Source: Gaeumannomyces sp. JS-464
Lineage: Eukaryota > Ascomycota > Sordariomycetes > Magnaporthales > Magnaporthaceae
Direction of reading: 5' to 3'
Assembly: GCA_002197995.1 (NCBI GenBank)
Contig: NGZR01000005.1
Coordinates: 3,658,001 to 3,722,000 of the forward strand
DNA length: 64,000 nucleotides
In this document: positions 11,201 to 24,746 of the stretch, piece by piece
How the letters are laid out: each line of letters starts with the position of its first letter
Position numbering within the stretch: position 1 is the stretch's first letter
The notes under the pieces: generated by a model
The model's input: the letters and a program-made list of their open reading frames with translations, nothing else
Database searches by the model: none
What the model was told of the DNA's origin: nothing
Position numbers and translations under genes: made by a program

Positions 11201-14200
11201 GCACTCGCTCCCGTGATCGGGGGCGACGGCCGGTGCATGGCCAGGGCAACGACACCGGCCGAGTGCGACGCGCCGTGGCTGGGGGTGCTGTGCTGGTGCT
11301 TCGCCAGCACCGCCGGTATGCAGGCAAGCCCAAAGGGCGGAGCACGCTGGCCATTCGGGAGCTCGAGCGAGAGGCCCCTCGCCACCGGGGTGGGCAACCC
11401 TCGGTGCTGGCATCATCCTGTCTGGTTGATGTTTGTCTGTGGGGCAAAACCAGCGGTCTAACTGTGCTGGAGACGAAAATGTCGAGCTACAATCCTTGGC
11501 GCACGCGGTCTGCAATTCCCGAATGCACACCGACCGTCCATCCTATGCACTGCACTACGACCTTGGGATACGCGTGCTGGCCGAGGCACCAAGGCCATCC
11601 ATTCATGGAACAGCGCCGTGCCGTGGGGTGCCCCGGGTGGGCGTGTCGCCGCAACGTCACGCCCGCAGCAGCCAGTCTGTCCAGCCCTGATCCAAGACAG
11701 GCAGCTGCAGGTGTCGTGTCAAAAAGCTCCGACATGGAAACGTGGTGAGCAATCGCTGCCCCTTCTGCGGATGGTGGTGGCCGCATGGTCGAACCACTTG
11801 ACGCCCTGGTGCTGCTGTCAAAAGTGTTGGCGTCTGCCATGGTTGCGATGACAAGTGAATCGTGCCCTGGGCAGCGGCACTTTAGAGAGAAAGAGAGAGC
11901 GAGAGAGAGAGAGAAAAAAAAAAAAAAAGACAAGAAACCGGGGTTTGTTTATGCCTATATTGCTTGATGAAGTGACGTGCTGCTCGACAGGAACCCTCAG
12001 GTGGTCGCGGGAGCGGCAGCATGAACTTTGAACGAGGGGGAGGGTCTTGCAAAACAAAACAGGGGGCAAGCAAGTAGGTTAGCCAGGTACCCAGCACAAC
12101 AGGCAGCTGAGGCTTTCTGGGCAAGTTGAGTTCCGCGGGCCGGGCAGCAAGCTTGCAGCTGGGCAGCTGACAGGCGTGGGAGCGCAGATCTCCATTGACG
12201 ACATCGACGAAAAGTGAGGGAAGAATGCGCCCGCAGTGTCGCAATCCAGGGCTCCAGGGCGCTAAACTCCAGAATCCCCTCACTCGTGCTCTTTCTTTCC
12301 TTCTCTCTCTCCTTCGCCATCTCGCTTTCCGTCGTATTCCTCAGCCCGATCAGATTGGATCTCTTCCTCTCCCTGGCAGGCCTGGGGAGGGGAGTCAGGG
12401 AGGGCGGGGGGAAGCGCCCGAGCCTCGGGTTCGACAGAGACAGCAGAGACGGCGAGTGTGGAAACCAAGTGTCTCGCCCCGTCCTTCGGTTGTGACAGGT
12501 CATGTTCGGGAGTCGGGTTTTGCCAGGACGGGGCTGCCAGCCGAGCGAGATTGGTGTCCAGCAGACTCGCCATGTCACCATCCTCCCACCATCCCATCCC
12601 GCTCGAAGACGTGCATATTAAAGTGGAGAGAGCGAGAGCAGGCCGAGGATGAGAGACGGGTCACCCAGATCCGAAGTGGCTGCGGCGGTGTTGGCATTGA
12701 CGGTGAGCGGCTCTGGAACGTCGAATGGCATCACGCCCGACTCTTTCCCTCTTTTTTTTTTTCTTCTTCTTCTTCGTGTTCGCGCTTCTTCTCGGTCAAG
12801 GAAGTCATGAGGAGCCCCATCCACAGCCGGTCTGCAATTTACGGTGTGCAGTTGTTGGCAGCTTGGTGCAGTAGCCAAGGAGGCGCAGCGGTGGGAGGAA
12901 ACTCTTTTTATTCTCTCTTTCTTTTTTTTTTTTTTTTTCTTCTCAGGTTGACTTTCCCTCTCCAGCTGCATGCATCATGGCTTCCTCATCTGAAAGCGCG
13001 GGGAAAGATCAAAACGTCCAGGTACATCGCGCCTACTCTCACGGCGTAGCAACCCAGTATTCGGCAAGGACATTGGGCATGTCCATGGTAGGAAGGCAGG
13101 TACGTACCTGGCCAAAGAGGTTCATGCCGGCTGGCCCAATGCTTGCACAATCGGGACCCTCGGTCCCTCTGGCCAGGGTAAAAAATGCCGCCAGCCTCTT
13201 CATATTTTTGCCTGCCCGCTCGCTCGCTGTCCGCCTTTTGCCTCAAGGCAGGCAGGCAGGCAGGTGCCCGTTCAGCACATTCATTGCTTTTCTTTGCCGT
13301 CAGCCGGAACTTGGGATGAGCACTCGTTTCAAGACGGTGCGACGTGGGCGGCATGGCACTTTGGAAAAAACCAGGTGGCCTAGTCCCAGTCGGGAATAAT
13401 TTCTGCAGGTGGCCGCTGGCGAGCACCGCGGCGGGTGAAAGGGCAAGGCGCCGAGGCCAAGGTACCGCCAGGCGCCAGGTGAGAGGCGCTGCGGCTAAGG
13501 TACCTTCGGAGAGAGCTCCAGGTCAGTTGGCAAGTTGGGTACACCTGCACCTCGCGCTAGTTGGCGTGCGCATGGACTCGAGCCCTTGGCCGGCTGCTGC
13601 GTCACTATCGATTCTGCAGGGATTGCCGCTCACCGTCCCAGCCCAGCTCCCCCACCCGGATTGCGATATCGAAAAACCGGGTGGGGACCCAGTAAGAGGG
13701 TTGTCTGGTGCGTGGGCGCCTGTGTCTCGTGGCACAACCTTTCCTGATGCGTCCCCGCCGCCCGCCCGCCTGTGTCCGCTGTGTCTTTGCAACACGAAGC
13801 CGCCGGGTGTGAGACGGTCAACGACATCAGTTCTGCGGCTGCCGTAGAGTTGCGTTTGGGAAACGCGACACAGACAGCGTTGCCTCTCACAGCATCGAGT
13901 CGTCGTCTCGGGGCCAGAGGCCACTTCAGCCTGGGGATGCTGGGAAGTGTAAGGCGTAAGTCCGCGGGCGTATTTCAACGACCAAGAAAAAAAGAAGAAA
14001 AAAAAATCGGTGGACTCAACCTCACCGCGGAAGACGGAACTGTCCGCCGGCACGTCACCGCCCTTCTTCTTCTCTTTCTCCCTTCTTGTGCGTATGCTTT
14101 TTCGGCTCCTTTTTCATCTGCTGCCCTAGGCAACACTCAATTTTTTCTTAGGCTGCACGGACAGGGCTGGTTTTTCAGCGACGCCGCTTTCGGTCTAAGC

Positions 14201-16241
14201 AGCAACATAATGTAATAATACAGACCGCTATAAGAGGTTATATGGAGGGCCATCCTATCCGCCTGGTTGCTTGCAGCCATCTTTCTCACGCCATGCACGA
14301 AGGATTTCCTCATCCCGCGTCCTGCATGCACCTTTTGCTTGCATGCAGGTCATTCCTAATACGCCCAGGCGTTGACGCCCAAGCCCCCCTTTTTGTGGCT
14401 GGCAGCCCCCAGCAACAAGCAACAACACTTTGACCCTCTTTGCTGGTGGCGGTGAGGGCAATGGGCGCATGACGACGTCGGTAGAGCCGCTCTGGTCAGC
14501 CCTTTGGCTTCCGGTGATGCCTCTCAGGGTGCCCCGTATACATGCAGGCCGCCCGGACACGTGTACAACCATCGGGATCCTATCTGTGGGGGTTGTTGCG
14601 TGGAGAAAGAAACAAAAACGAAATAGAGGTGGGTGGCAGCGTCAACCGGCCCTCACGGCCAGCGCATGTGTTGGCCTCTCCGGGCCCATCGTCGAAAACC
14701 GCCCTGATGCCGTCGCCACGAGTTGCAACAACACTCGCCAAGCTGGCCGGGGCAGGGCGGCCGGCCTTGCTCCCGGGACGGATGGTGGTTGACGACTATG
14801 GCGAATCTCATCGAGAGGAACGCTTGACTACGTAGCGACCCGGTCCAGCGACGCTCGCACATAACCATCCCGGTCTTCTGGAACGTGACCGATACGATGC
14901 GTGGACCGCCGAACCACACCAGCCGAAAATCTTCAGGCCACCGCTCCCGGGGCGATCCCTGGGACCAGTGCAGACCAAGGCCTACCCTTGTCGCCGCCGA
15001 CGCCCCCGGCTCCGGGAGAGGATCCGAGGCATCACGCACAGGAACGGTGTGAAGGCGGTCAGCGTGTAGGCAGGGAGGTGAGGGTATTCGCAACCCACCG
15101 GCAAGCAAGACGCAGATCCGAGCGGTGATGGATATGGGCCCATGCATTTTTTTTCCTTTCTTTTTTTCTCTTCTCCTTCTTTTCTTTTCTTTTCCTTTTC
15201 ACCCCATCTTGTCTGCTACTGTGCAGGGGCCCCGAGCACCTAGGCCATAAAAAGAAGGGGAAAAAACGGGACCCGCGGCACCCTGCGTGAGGCCCGCAGT
15301 CGCTGACTCTGAGAAACCGCTCGCACCCACAAAGCACAGAGTCGGTGATGGACGATGCGACCCGTCCATCAAACGAACCCACGGAGCGCCAGCGCATGCC
15401 ATCGTCAACCCTTCCTGGTGGGCTTCACTTGCGCCCAAAAGCGGTAATCCGTTGGGCTCGGCTGCAGCGGGGCTGTCTGTCTCACTTGAGGGCATCTCTT
15501 TCGGCTGCAGGCAGACACGCACACATAGAGACACATCGCACAAACACAGACACACACACACCAAGCAGCAGAGCCAACCAGATTTGCACAAGCCGGTGTT
15601 GTTGTTCTTGTTGTTGTCATCGTTGTTCGCCCCTACAAACGGGCCCGTGGGCCATCACCACCCATACCTCCCCGTCGTGGGTTGCATCGCAATTCTGCAT
15701 GCCTGAGGCAAGAAAAGCAGCCAGGAGTCCCGGAATGCCGCCCGCGGCTGTGCCTGGACGCGTTCGGCTTCGGGCCACATGCACTCGACAAAGTGGGAAC
15801 TCAAGAAGCGCTCGTCAGAGAGAGGTGCCATGTTGTATGTATCTTTCGTCCGGACGAAAAAGGCGGTCGGGTGACGAGAACTCGTTAGCTCAAACTTGAT
15901 CGAGTTAGATCGGAAAAGGGCCCTGACTTGGCTGCGACCGCGAATGCGGCCTCGGTCAGGGGAGGGGTGTGGGTTCCGGCAGCCAAGAGAAACAAACGAA
16001 GGGGAGGAAGAGACGAGAGAAAAATAATGAGCCCTACAAATCCAAAGAAAAAGAAGAAAAAAAAGAAAACAGGGCCAGGAACGTGGGGCCTGCCTGCATC
16101 ACGGAAGTGCCTCCCTGGCTCCCGAGATGGATCACACATGTCAGGCATCGACGGCTTTGGTCACACACATCGGAACGACCAAGTGTGAGCAGAGAGACAT
16201 GTACAGGGTACCAGACGCGAAGGGGAAAGGATAAACGTATG

Positions 16242-16243
<2 letters not shown>

Positions 16244-16274
<31 letters not shown>
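16244..16274. repeat. (CA)n microsatellite
   Basis: About 15 uninterrupted AC units. Confidence 0.95.
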
Positions 16275-16275
<1 letters not shown>

Positions 16276-18678
16276 GCAACAGCAAAAGTACGGCCCACCG
16301 TCGTCGTTGGTCCCAGGCCGGAAAAGGGCCCCCGGCGCTTTGTCGCGGCGGCGTCCCGGTGTCGATGATTTCTCCGGGACCAGTCAGTGTCGAAGAATGA
16401 TTCCCCAAAAAGAAGACGTTCGCGGGTCGCGCTATCGGCCGGGGGGGTCTCATGTCTCTCATGTCTCTCTCTCTTTTGGTCGGGGGCCCCTTCGAAAAAG
16501 ACTGTGGGGGTGTCCAGCCAGCCCCCCCTGTTGTGACATCCATCTCCTTCTTCCTCTCCCGCGCTACTAGTTCGCTTCCGCCTCGTCGTTTTTCTTTCAC
16601 GGCCACCACTGAAAAGAGATGAGGCGAGCCGGCCAGCAAACCTGCAGGGAGGAAAGGAAAGGGAAGGGCACCAGGTGCCACGAGCTGTCAAGCAGCCATG
16701 CCCATGTGCCCCGTCAATCAATCAATCAACAATCAATCAATCAGGGCGCAGGCGCCTGGCTTGGTGACGAAGTGTGCTGAGATGGATCATCAATTGTGAT
16801 GGGGGAGCAGGCCCTGCCCATCCCACCTGGGCAGCACCCACTCGAGATCCTACGGTGCACATGTGCTAGCACGCCAGCGGTTTGACCACCCTCGTTATCC
16901 CGGTTGGATCTGTTCTTAATTTGTTTGAGTTTTTTTTTTTCTTTCTTTCTTTTTTCTTCTTTTTTTTCTTGTATCTTATTTTCCCCCATCTTTCTCCCGC
17001 GTCCTTGGCGCACCTCATTGCACGTTTCGTGCGGCTAACAGCCGACCTTGCCGACTTATCTCGGCGACTTGCGGGCGGCGATGAGAGAGAGATACGTCGT
17101 ACTCGTGATCCCCTTGCAGAGGCGAGGCCAAGGGTCTCTCACCCTCTCACCCTAGACCACTCTTGACTCGAATCCTGGATAGAGCCTGCGAAGTACCGAG
17201 ATATTTATTGAGAGGATGGATACAACGTCGATGAGTAGGGGGACAAGACAAACCCCTGCCAGAGAAGAAGAAGTGCAGAGAAGACAACAGCTTTGCCCAC
17301 CGGTCTCCGCTGTGGACAAAGTGAGGCATTCATTACCCACGCGTGTGCCCGCAGCCAGAGCTGAGGATTTTCTGTGCGAGCCCGCAAAATTGGCAATCTG
17401 AGGACGGTCGCATTGGGCGCCAGCAGCGGGCGGTGCTTTTGTTTCTTCTTGGCCCTCTCTTGTTCCGACCCCCTGAGCCGCCATCGGGCTCTGACGGGGT
17501 CGCTCATGTGACGTTTTCTTCTCACCCCCACACCCTCCCATACCCCCTTGAGACTGGGAGGGAGGGGCGGATGGAAGCAGTTGAGGATTGATGCTCGCCG
17601 ATGTGACGCTGGCAGCAAGTACTGCCGGAGGGTGATGCTGCCGTTGCAAAACACAGCGACCGACCGACCGCCCGCCCGCCCGCCGGACCACACGGACGTT
17701 TTGAAAGCCTCGCGCCCAGCCTCAATGCGGGTTTTGGGGTTTGGCCGATGCAACCTTCACAGCCTGATGGGCGGAGGGAAGGGGGTGCGTCCGATTTTGT
17801 TTTGGAGCGAGGGCAGCAACACACCAGAACAGCACAGCAGCCAGCAAGCAAGCAGCAGGCGAGGGAGGAAGGCGGGCTTGCCAGGGGCCATGCGCCCTGC
17901 CATCACCCATCTCTGCCAGATGATTGATCACAGGCTGTGGCCTCGTCAAATGAAGCGCGTCCAGGGGTGCTCCATTTGGCAAGGCTGGGCCTTCGAGAGT
18001 GGCCCAAAAGAGTATTGATCGCGTATTTCGTAATTCACTCTCACCACAGTGTACACCCACCCACACAACATGTTGGCTCGTTCGAGGGGAACTTGTGTCG
18101 TGTGGAGAAGTCAAGGAAAAAATAAATAAATAAATAAATGGAGAATGGAGTGATTGGGATTTAGAGCCTGTCAAGTTATGTAACCCTGTTCCATTCGTTT
18201 TGACCCATGGCGTCACAGAAAATGCAGAGGAGCAGAAAATCTCCGCGTCAAAATCTGATAATAATAATAATAATAATACGAAGCAACAGGAGCACCACAG
18301 ATGTGCGTGAGAGGGTTTTGCGACATATCACGCCATCACCGTCCTTGCTTTCTCTCCGTGCCCAGAGAACGCCTTTCGAGTCATTCACGCTGAACCGGAG
18401 ATGGATCTCGGTTAGGTTGCGTGTCACAGATGGGAGCCGGCCAGGCGCTCGATCGAGGTCGTCGTTGTGGTGTTATTGTTGCCTCCTCCACGCCTTGCAA
18501 ATTTCTCTTCACGAGACAGCCTGGAAGCCTTGCATGGGCTGGCTGGCTGACTGGCTGGCTCGAGGGCACCAAACAAGCCAAGAGTTATCCAAATCGTGCT
18601 GAGGTTGCGAGGCGAGATCCATGTTCACTGGCTCTGGGGAGGCACAAATTTGAGCCCGTGCATTCAATTTCATCACAT

Positions 18679-18694
18679 CCCCCCCCCCCCCCCC
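18679..18694. repeat. Poly-C tract (16 C)
   Basis: Homopolymer of 16 C inside the gene-free block. Confidence 0.85.
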
Positions 18695-21600
18695 TTCCTT
18701 TCGTGTTGCTCTCGCTGCACAGCACAGGGAGGAGCAAAAAAAAAACCCACACGCTGCACAGAGAGAGAAAGAAGAGTGCTAGTATTGGACACAGCATCGC
18801 GGGGAAGGCGGCTTTGTGCCCTAGGTTTGCACCCTTCACTTCATTTCGCCTTGGGGAGCCCTGTCTAATTGTCGCGATTGGCCAATGACGGCTGCCATCA
18901 ACCCTGTCAGCAACCCCGGGCCAGGCATGGGTGGCATGTTCCCTCCCCTCCCCTCCCCTCCCCCCTGGCCAGTCTTCTTTTTTGACAGTGGAGCCCTGCC
19001 GGGACGCCCCCGCCGGTCCCGGGAATCTGGTGGTAGGCTGGGCACGACTGGGCCAACCCAGGCCATGCCCAGGTGGGCTCCACCGCCGCCACCAGCAACC
19101 AGGGCGAGGGAGAGGCACGGCGAGACGTGATGAGCAAGGCACGATGAGCAAGGCAGCTGGTAACGTTGATTTTTTTTTCTCCCCTGGGCTGGACGTGTTT
19201 GGGCCCAGGCACCGGGCCGGCCTTTCCTCCTTCCCTCCCGTCTCTTTGCAATTTCGACCGCCTGTCAGCTCGGAGATCTGGAAACCCCTCGTCCAGCTGC
19301 TGCCACCAGCTGTCCGTGGCCTGATGTTGGTTCTGTTTTAGCGTCTTTTCATCTCATCAAGAGAAGGGTGGCCATCACGGCGAGTCTGTTACCCTTTCGG
19401 GCCGGCGCGCGCTTCCCGCCCCACATATGTATCCACTCTCTGGGAGCTGTCAGTTAGCTGTTTTGTGTTTGTTTTGCGGGCGGTTCTGCCATCCGTGGCG
19501 CCAGACATGGAGTCGCATCCATCGTTGCGTGGTCTCGATCAACTTTGACACAAGTCCGCACAGTACAGGTGCACAGTGATATGGGCATGGGGCACAGGCC
19601 AAGTCAGGGATCAAGGCACGAATGAATTTCTGCCAGCCGTCGGTCTGCTTTCGCATAGCTGACGCTCATGGTTTCTTTTCTTCTTTTTTGTCTTATTATT
19701 TTCCCTCTCTTTCTTTGCTTTTTATGCTCGCTCCCCTTCCCCGTAGCGGCACACGTAAGATACGTACAATGACGGGACGTCCCCTGAGACGTCGTATAGC
19801 GGGAGGGTCATAAACGTAAATGTAATATGATGATCATTTCAACCCCATGCCCGGGCCGTTCCTCAAGTTTCTCGTGGCCGCGACTTTTGCTCTCTGTGTC
19901 GTTGGCGTGTCGATTTGACTTTGCGCCGTCCTTCTAGCGCGCTCTAGTTGGGGGTTTGACACCCATGGGTGCGAGGGGAGGAGTTGGCCGCTTGCGCCTT
20001 CGCGTCTAGACAGACACTGGGTCGAGCTGTGTGCAACAAGCAGCCTGGCACGCCTGGCGTGCAGCCTTGCTTTCCGGGGAACGGCCTGCATGCTCCCGTC
20101 CATGACTGTCCGGCCAACAAACTAGCCTCGGCGGGGATGCGCAGGAGCCAGTGAGGTGCCGGCATGCCAGACACGGCAAGGCGCTAGCCTTGGATGACGT
20201 TCGTCCTGTGATGGGCTGTGCGTCGGAGGAGTCTGTCACACCCACGCCAGGCAGGCACGCGGGTGCCATTCATCCGTGCGATAACATAGCGTCTTGACAG
20301 CCTATCCAACTGGGTGCGTTCCCTGCTCCCAGCTGTCTCTCCCCTGGCTAGCTCCGTCCAGCAAGCTAGGGACGTCAGATGCATGAGGGCTCCAGGATTG
20401 TGGGAGTTGAATTTCTGATCACCTTGGTTGGTTTGCACGGCCGTCATATGGACCAGGATTCAAGCTCGAGTTAGCTTCAACAGCCGTGCGTGACATCGCG
20501 TTTACCCGTCGGGTCTTTGCCTTATTTTTTATGCCAAACTTTCGGCGCCATCCTTTTCTCCTGTTTTTATTTTTTAACACCTGGCGCGCCATGCGCCATC
20601 GAAGCCCTGTGGTGCTGAATAGCCCCAACTCTCTTTTCCCCTCAAAGTCCTCCGAGATCGTCAGGTTCCGATGTCGACCTCCCTCGCCCTGTCCGATGTC
20701 GCACAACCCGAAATATTTGATCCTTCGGCAGGGCCATTGCACAGGACTAGACATGCACATCCTCTCACCCGCAAATCCGGCAGGCGTCCCAGGTACCTTT
20801 TGTGGCACCTAGACAATCACAAACCCCGTTCACACAACCCGTCACACAGTACACTGTGGGATGGAATGGCTTGCATTCTGCAGTCCGCCTGCGACTGCTA
20901 GCGCGGAGCTGCATACAAGGGGCGGCGCCTCGTCGCACCCGAGCCACTCTCCACAAGTTCTTCCCTCCAACGAATGCTTCCCCAAGAAGGGCTGTGCGCT
21001 ACCAGCATCGGGACGGACCAAGATTGCATTTGCACAGATGTTCAGCCACGGGCCGGGTGAGTTTATGTTTATCGCCGTGGCACGATGCTCTCCCTGCCTG
21101 CCCGCTGCCTGAGACGTTGACAGGCGAGGCTTTGATACTGCGGAACTGGCCGAAGGAGGTGGCCATGGCGTCGCCCAACACACATATCCCCCGTCCAGCC
21201 GCCGTGCTCATCTGGTACAGTCCAGACAAACAAGGCGAGAGACAACCGGATGTTCAGCCAGCCGTGGCCGTCACCAGCAGTCCGCGTTTTTGTCCCCTAC
21301 ATCCTGTTTCGTTGCCAAGGAAGAAACCAACGTTACCCAAGGAACGGGGGCAAATGTTTCCGGTTCCTGGCGTCCTTGCAGGTCAGGCTCCCTGCTGCCG
21401 ACTTGCAACAAGTCTGCCGTTTCGTTGGACGAGCAAACCCACGTTGCAATACGACGCTGGAGAATTAACACCCCCGAGTTAAACCTCACACACGGGGAGG
21501 GGTCCAAGTAGGACGCACAGTATCCGTGTGCGCCCTCCCTAGTGTTCAGATTCGGAAGTACCTGGGAGTGTGCGGCCGCACCCAGCCGTGTCAGCCTCGA

Positions 21601-24600
21601 GTCTTCCCGCTGGGTGGGTGGCAGCTTGTGTGCCTTTCTTGCCACCACCCACGAGAGCGACTTGGCAGACTTGAGGTCAGGTAGCTCCGGACATCGACCT
21701 CCAAGGGGGGCTACACATACGCCGTATGTACGTCAATACGACGCGCACGCCTTTTTTTTTTTTTTTTCATCTTCTTTTCTCCCCTTGTCCAGGAGGTCTC
21801 ATCATTGACGGAATCCGTTAGAGCAGATCCCTCAAATCACAGTCGAGGCCTGTCTTTGAGTCTCGCCCTGTCCCTGCCCGCCGCTACCCCGTGGCGGCAA
21901 AGGATGGTATTGCTGCAACCATTTTGCAGCGGAAAATATTGGCTGACGGCCCAATGATATGAATCCCGCAGACGTGAGGTCAGCCCCAGGTCCGGGGCTT
22001 GGAGGATTGGCTGTCAGTCAGTTGGTTGTCCTTTATGACGGTAGCACGGAACCGGCCATCCGGCTGCAGTCGAAGCACACAAGAGTGCGTCCGTTCGCAC
22101 CACCCTCTCCCAATCGCGGCTGCCTTCCCATTAGCGCCTGCGTGGTCAATGCTCGGCTCGGTATCGCTGTTTGGGAGCCAGACGCGTGTATTAATTCTCT
22201 CGTTTTATACACACTGCAGCGACTGCAGCCCTGCCCAGGCTCCCTCCTCCTAGGCATGTAAGCCTCGCCTTTGCGAAATATCGGGGCCCCCCTCCATCCG
22301 TCACATCACGACATGCAGAACCTAAGCGTGCATGCATGCAGCATGCCCTGCCCTGCCAGCCTGTCTGGATACGGATATGGCAGGTACACACACAGGCATT
22401 GCCCGTTTCAATCCTCCGTCAATCTCAGCCATCCTCCAAAGGTGGCGCGTCCGAGCTCTTGCTTGGTGCCGTTCGGGAACCTTGAGGGACACTTGCAGCC
22501 TGTCATCCTAGGTGGCTGAGATAGCGATGGGCGGCTGGTTGCACGGCCTAGGCTTCAGGTATCTTTCAATTGATCCCTCAGGCTTACGAGGTTGGCGGCG
22601 GTGGGATCATGGAGGAGGAGCGGAAATCGTTCATCTGGCCCTGACGTTTCCCGACTGAGAGAAGCGTGATCCAACCCGGCGGTAGACTGAGCAGCCACCA
22701 AGCCATCTCGCCTGTTGCATACGCTAATGGTGAAGCTGAGGAAGATCGCCGTCTGCTATCGGCGGCGCCATAATGTAACAGTTTCGTCACGCTAATGCTA
22801 AGCCACCACCAAAATCATTATTATTTCTTTCTTTTTTTCGATTTCATTTTCTTCTCCTTCTTCTGCGTCTCCTTGATTGCCTTCTTCCAGGGCCCCTTGA
22901 TGCCGCAGACGACGGCTCAGCTCGCCAACCCCCGCATGCCGCATGTAGCTCCCTTCTCTAGGGGGAATGTCGTTTCCTATTAGCAACAAAAAGCAAGAGA
23001 CTGCGAGCCAGTGGCCAGTCCGATGGCCTCGATGTCGGGGACCGCTGCTGCTTTTGTGACCGATATCTTACAACCCTAGTGCGGCCCAAAGGCTGACTTG
23101 GTGCCTGACGCCCTGCGCACCACCTGAAGCACAGGTGCTGGGGTCTCGATTTTGCTTCTGGAATGATAGGAGGGATAGCATGTGCTAACAACAAAGGAGA
23201 AAAAAAGTCGGGAAGAAAATGCTTGCTGGGGAAAGATGAGGTCACTCTCGCTCGCCCGTAGCGTTGATCTGGGGTCCGGTCGAGCTGCCAACAAAGCGCA
23301 GGTGCTGTAACCGGTCAGGTGTTCGGCGCGTTTGGCCATGTCAGATGCCAGGAAGATCTGGCCATTCGGAAGGATCCCCAGGGTGTCAGCCTCTGCGCTT
23401 TCGTCTTTGTTGCCTTCATCATTATTAGTATAATATTTTCTTCCCCCTTGCCCCTGCACCTTGGAGGCCTACCTATTGCCCTGGCATCGCAGCACCCTGC
23501 CTTTGCCTCAATCTGGAGCCAGCCCCGGCGGGGGAACTCCGAGCCCCGCATCAGGGTGCATGTCGAGTTTGTCCTGTTTTGTCGCTGGGCTACGGGCGCG
23601 GGGCGCGGCTGTCGGCTTTCCATCATGTTCTGTCGAAAATAACGGAGCGGTGGATGCGCGGGGAATTGGGCGACGGGCTGATGCGGGCAGCTCCAACGTG
23701 AAGCGACCGCTGCGGGGGAATAACATGTTTTCTGCGCCGGCTGATCTCCGCCCGCCCCTTGGTTGTTCCTTCCAGTTCCTTCATTCACTAAGTGCCACTA
23801 AGACCATCCTTCGCCTGTCGGGGTCTTGCCACGGCAGAGCTGCTGACGCCAACCCCAGACGACGTGGAAGTGACTTGAAGGGGAAGGTCGAGCAGTCTCT
23901 CCAAGATCCTTCGGTAGTTGTGATCCCGAATTGCTGGACCATTGTTTTGTATAGCTGCGATTTTTTCTCGTCTCTCTCAAACCATCTCTTCTTGACCCTC
24001 TGTCTCTTCTCTTGCTATCATGAATGCAAGTGCGCTCCTTTACGTGCCTCTATTTCCCTCGTGTCGTCCCACTTCCCGCTTCCAAAGTCCTGCTTTGCGG
24101 GTAGCCGGTGGGCGGGTGGCAGGGCCGAAGTTCCGTGGATGAAGCTGGCCCGGAGCGTCGTGTCAATCCTTCCGTCAATCGACGGCGTTTTCGTGCTGGG
24201 GAATGTTTTGGGAGCGACCGATGAGACCTTGTGTGCAGCCCGCCGAGATGCTCCTCCTGAGCCGAGGCGCACTGACGCGTCCGTATCTGCGTCACCATCC
24301 CAAAGTTGAGCACTGAATCGAGGGAATTGCATACCTAGGTAACAAACAAGACTCGAGCCGGGGCGGGATGTCGAGGGAGTCGGGTTTAGGCGCGAGATAG
24401 CATAGGACCTCGACCAACACCGAAAGAATTGGAAGTTACCCGGCCACTTTCTAGGCTGGGGATAACCATATTGCTGTCGCTGAAACTCGATCGAATTCAG
24501 CCGAAAACGGGCCTTCGCGGTGGATTTACCGATCTTCCCGTCCCCTCCAGGAAGAGTGGGACTGGGCGACGGGCCCGGCCCTTATATCGTCCCCATTTCG

Positions 24601-24746
24601 TATTCTAGACGGCAAGTCTTTGACTCGAGAAATCCCTCGTTGGAGTCGCCGGTGTTGATACAGACGCGAGCCAATTGTAAAACATCTCCCCGAGACAGAC
24701 CTCAGGCAGTGGGAGGGATCTGGATCGCCCCAACCTGCCCAGAACC

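Larger units (their letters stand above)
8270..24746. other. 16.5-kb gene-free block
   Basis: The region lies between the start of the minus-strand bZIP gene and the plus-strand SMP-30 gene, so it holds both promoters. I read every frame of 60 codons or more and recognised no domain, no conserved-looking protein and no plausible exon chain. The open frames are Arg/Pro/Ser/Gly-rich translations of GC-rich noncoding DNA, or Phe/Ser/Leu-rich readings of pyrimidine tracts. Base composition stays GC-rich to balanced with local T- and CT-rich tracts (about 9725-9755, 10231-10305, 12750-12775, 12920-12945, 15150-15200, 16925-16985), so it is not an AT-rich RIP block. Microsatellites: GA (about 11886-11915), CA (16244-16274), CAAT (about 16713-16742), AAAT (about 18117-18139), ATA (about 18258-18278), poly-C (18679-18694). 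I found no tRNA or rRNA by eye. Long 5' leaders or noncoding transcripts are possible but unsupported. Confidence 0.55.

Noticed and set aside
10942..11748. 268-codon open frame on the + strand
   Set aside because: Arg/Pro/Ser-rich translation of GC-rich DNA, overlapped by equally long frames on both strands, with no recognisable segment.
12195..13049. 284-codon open frame on the + strand
   Set aside because: Contains Ser/Phe runs from CT and T tracts and no conserved-looking block; treated as noncoding.
20415..20475. Possible tRNA-Met-like stretch with CAT and GGATTCAAGC
   Set aside because: Stems do not pair and spacing is wrong for a tRNA.
23461..24309. 282-codon open frame on the + strand
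   Set aside because: No domain, low-complexity composition and overlapping frames; no support as a gene.
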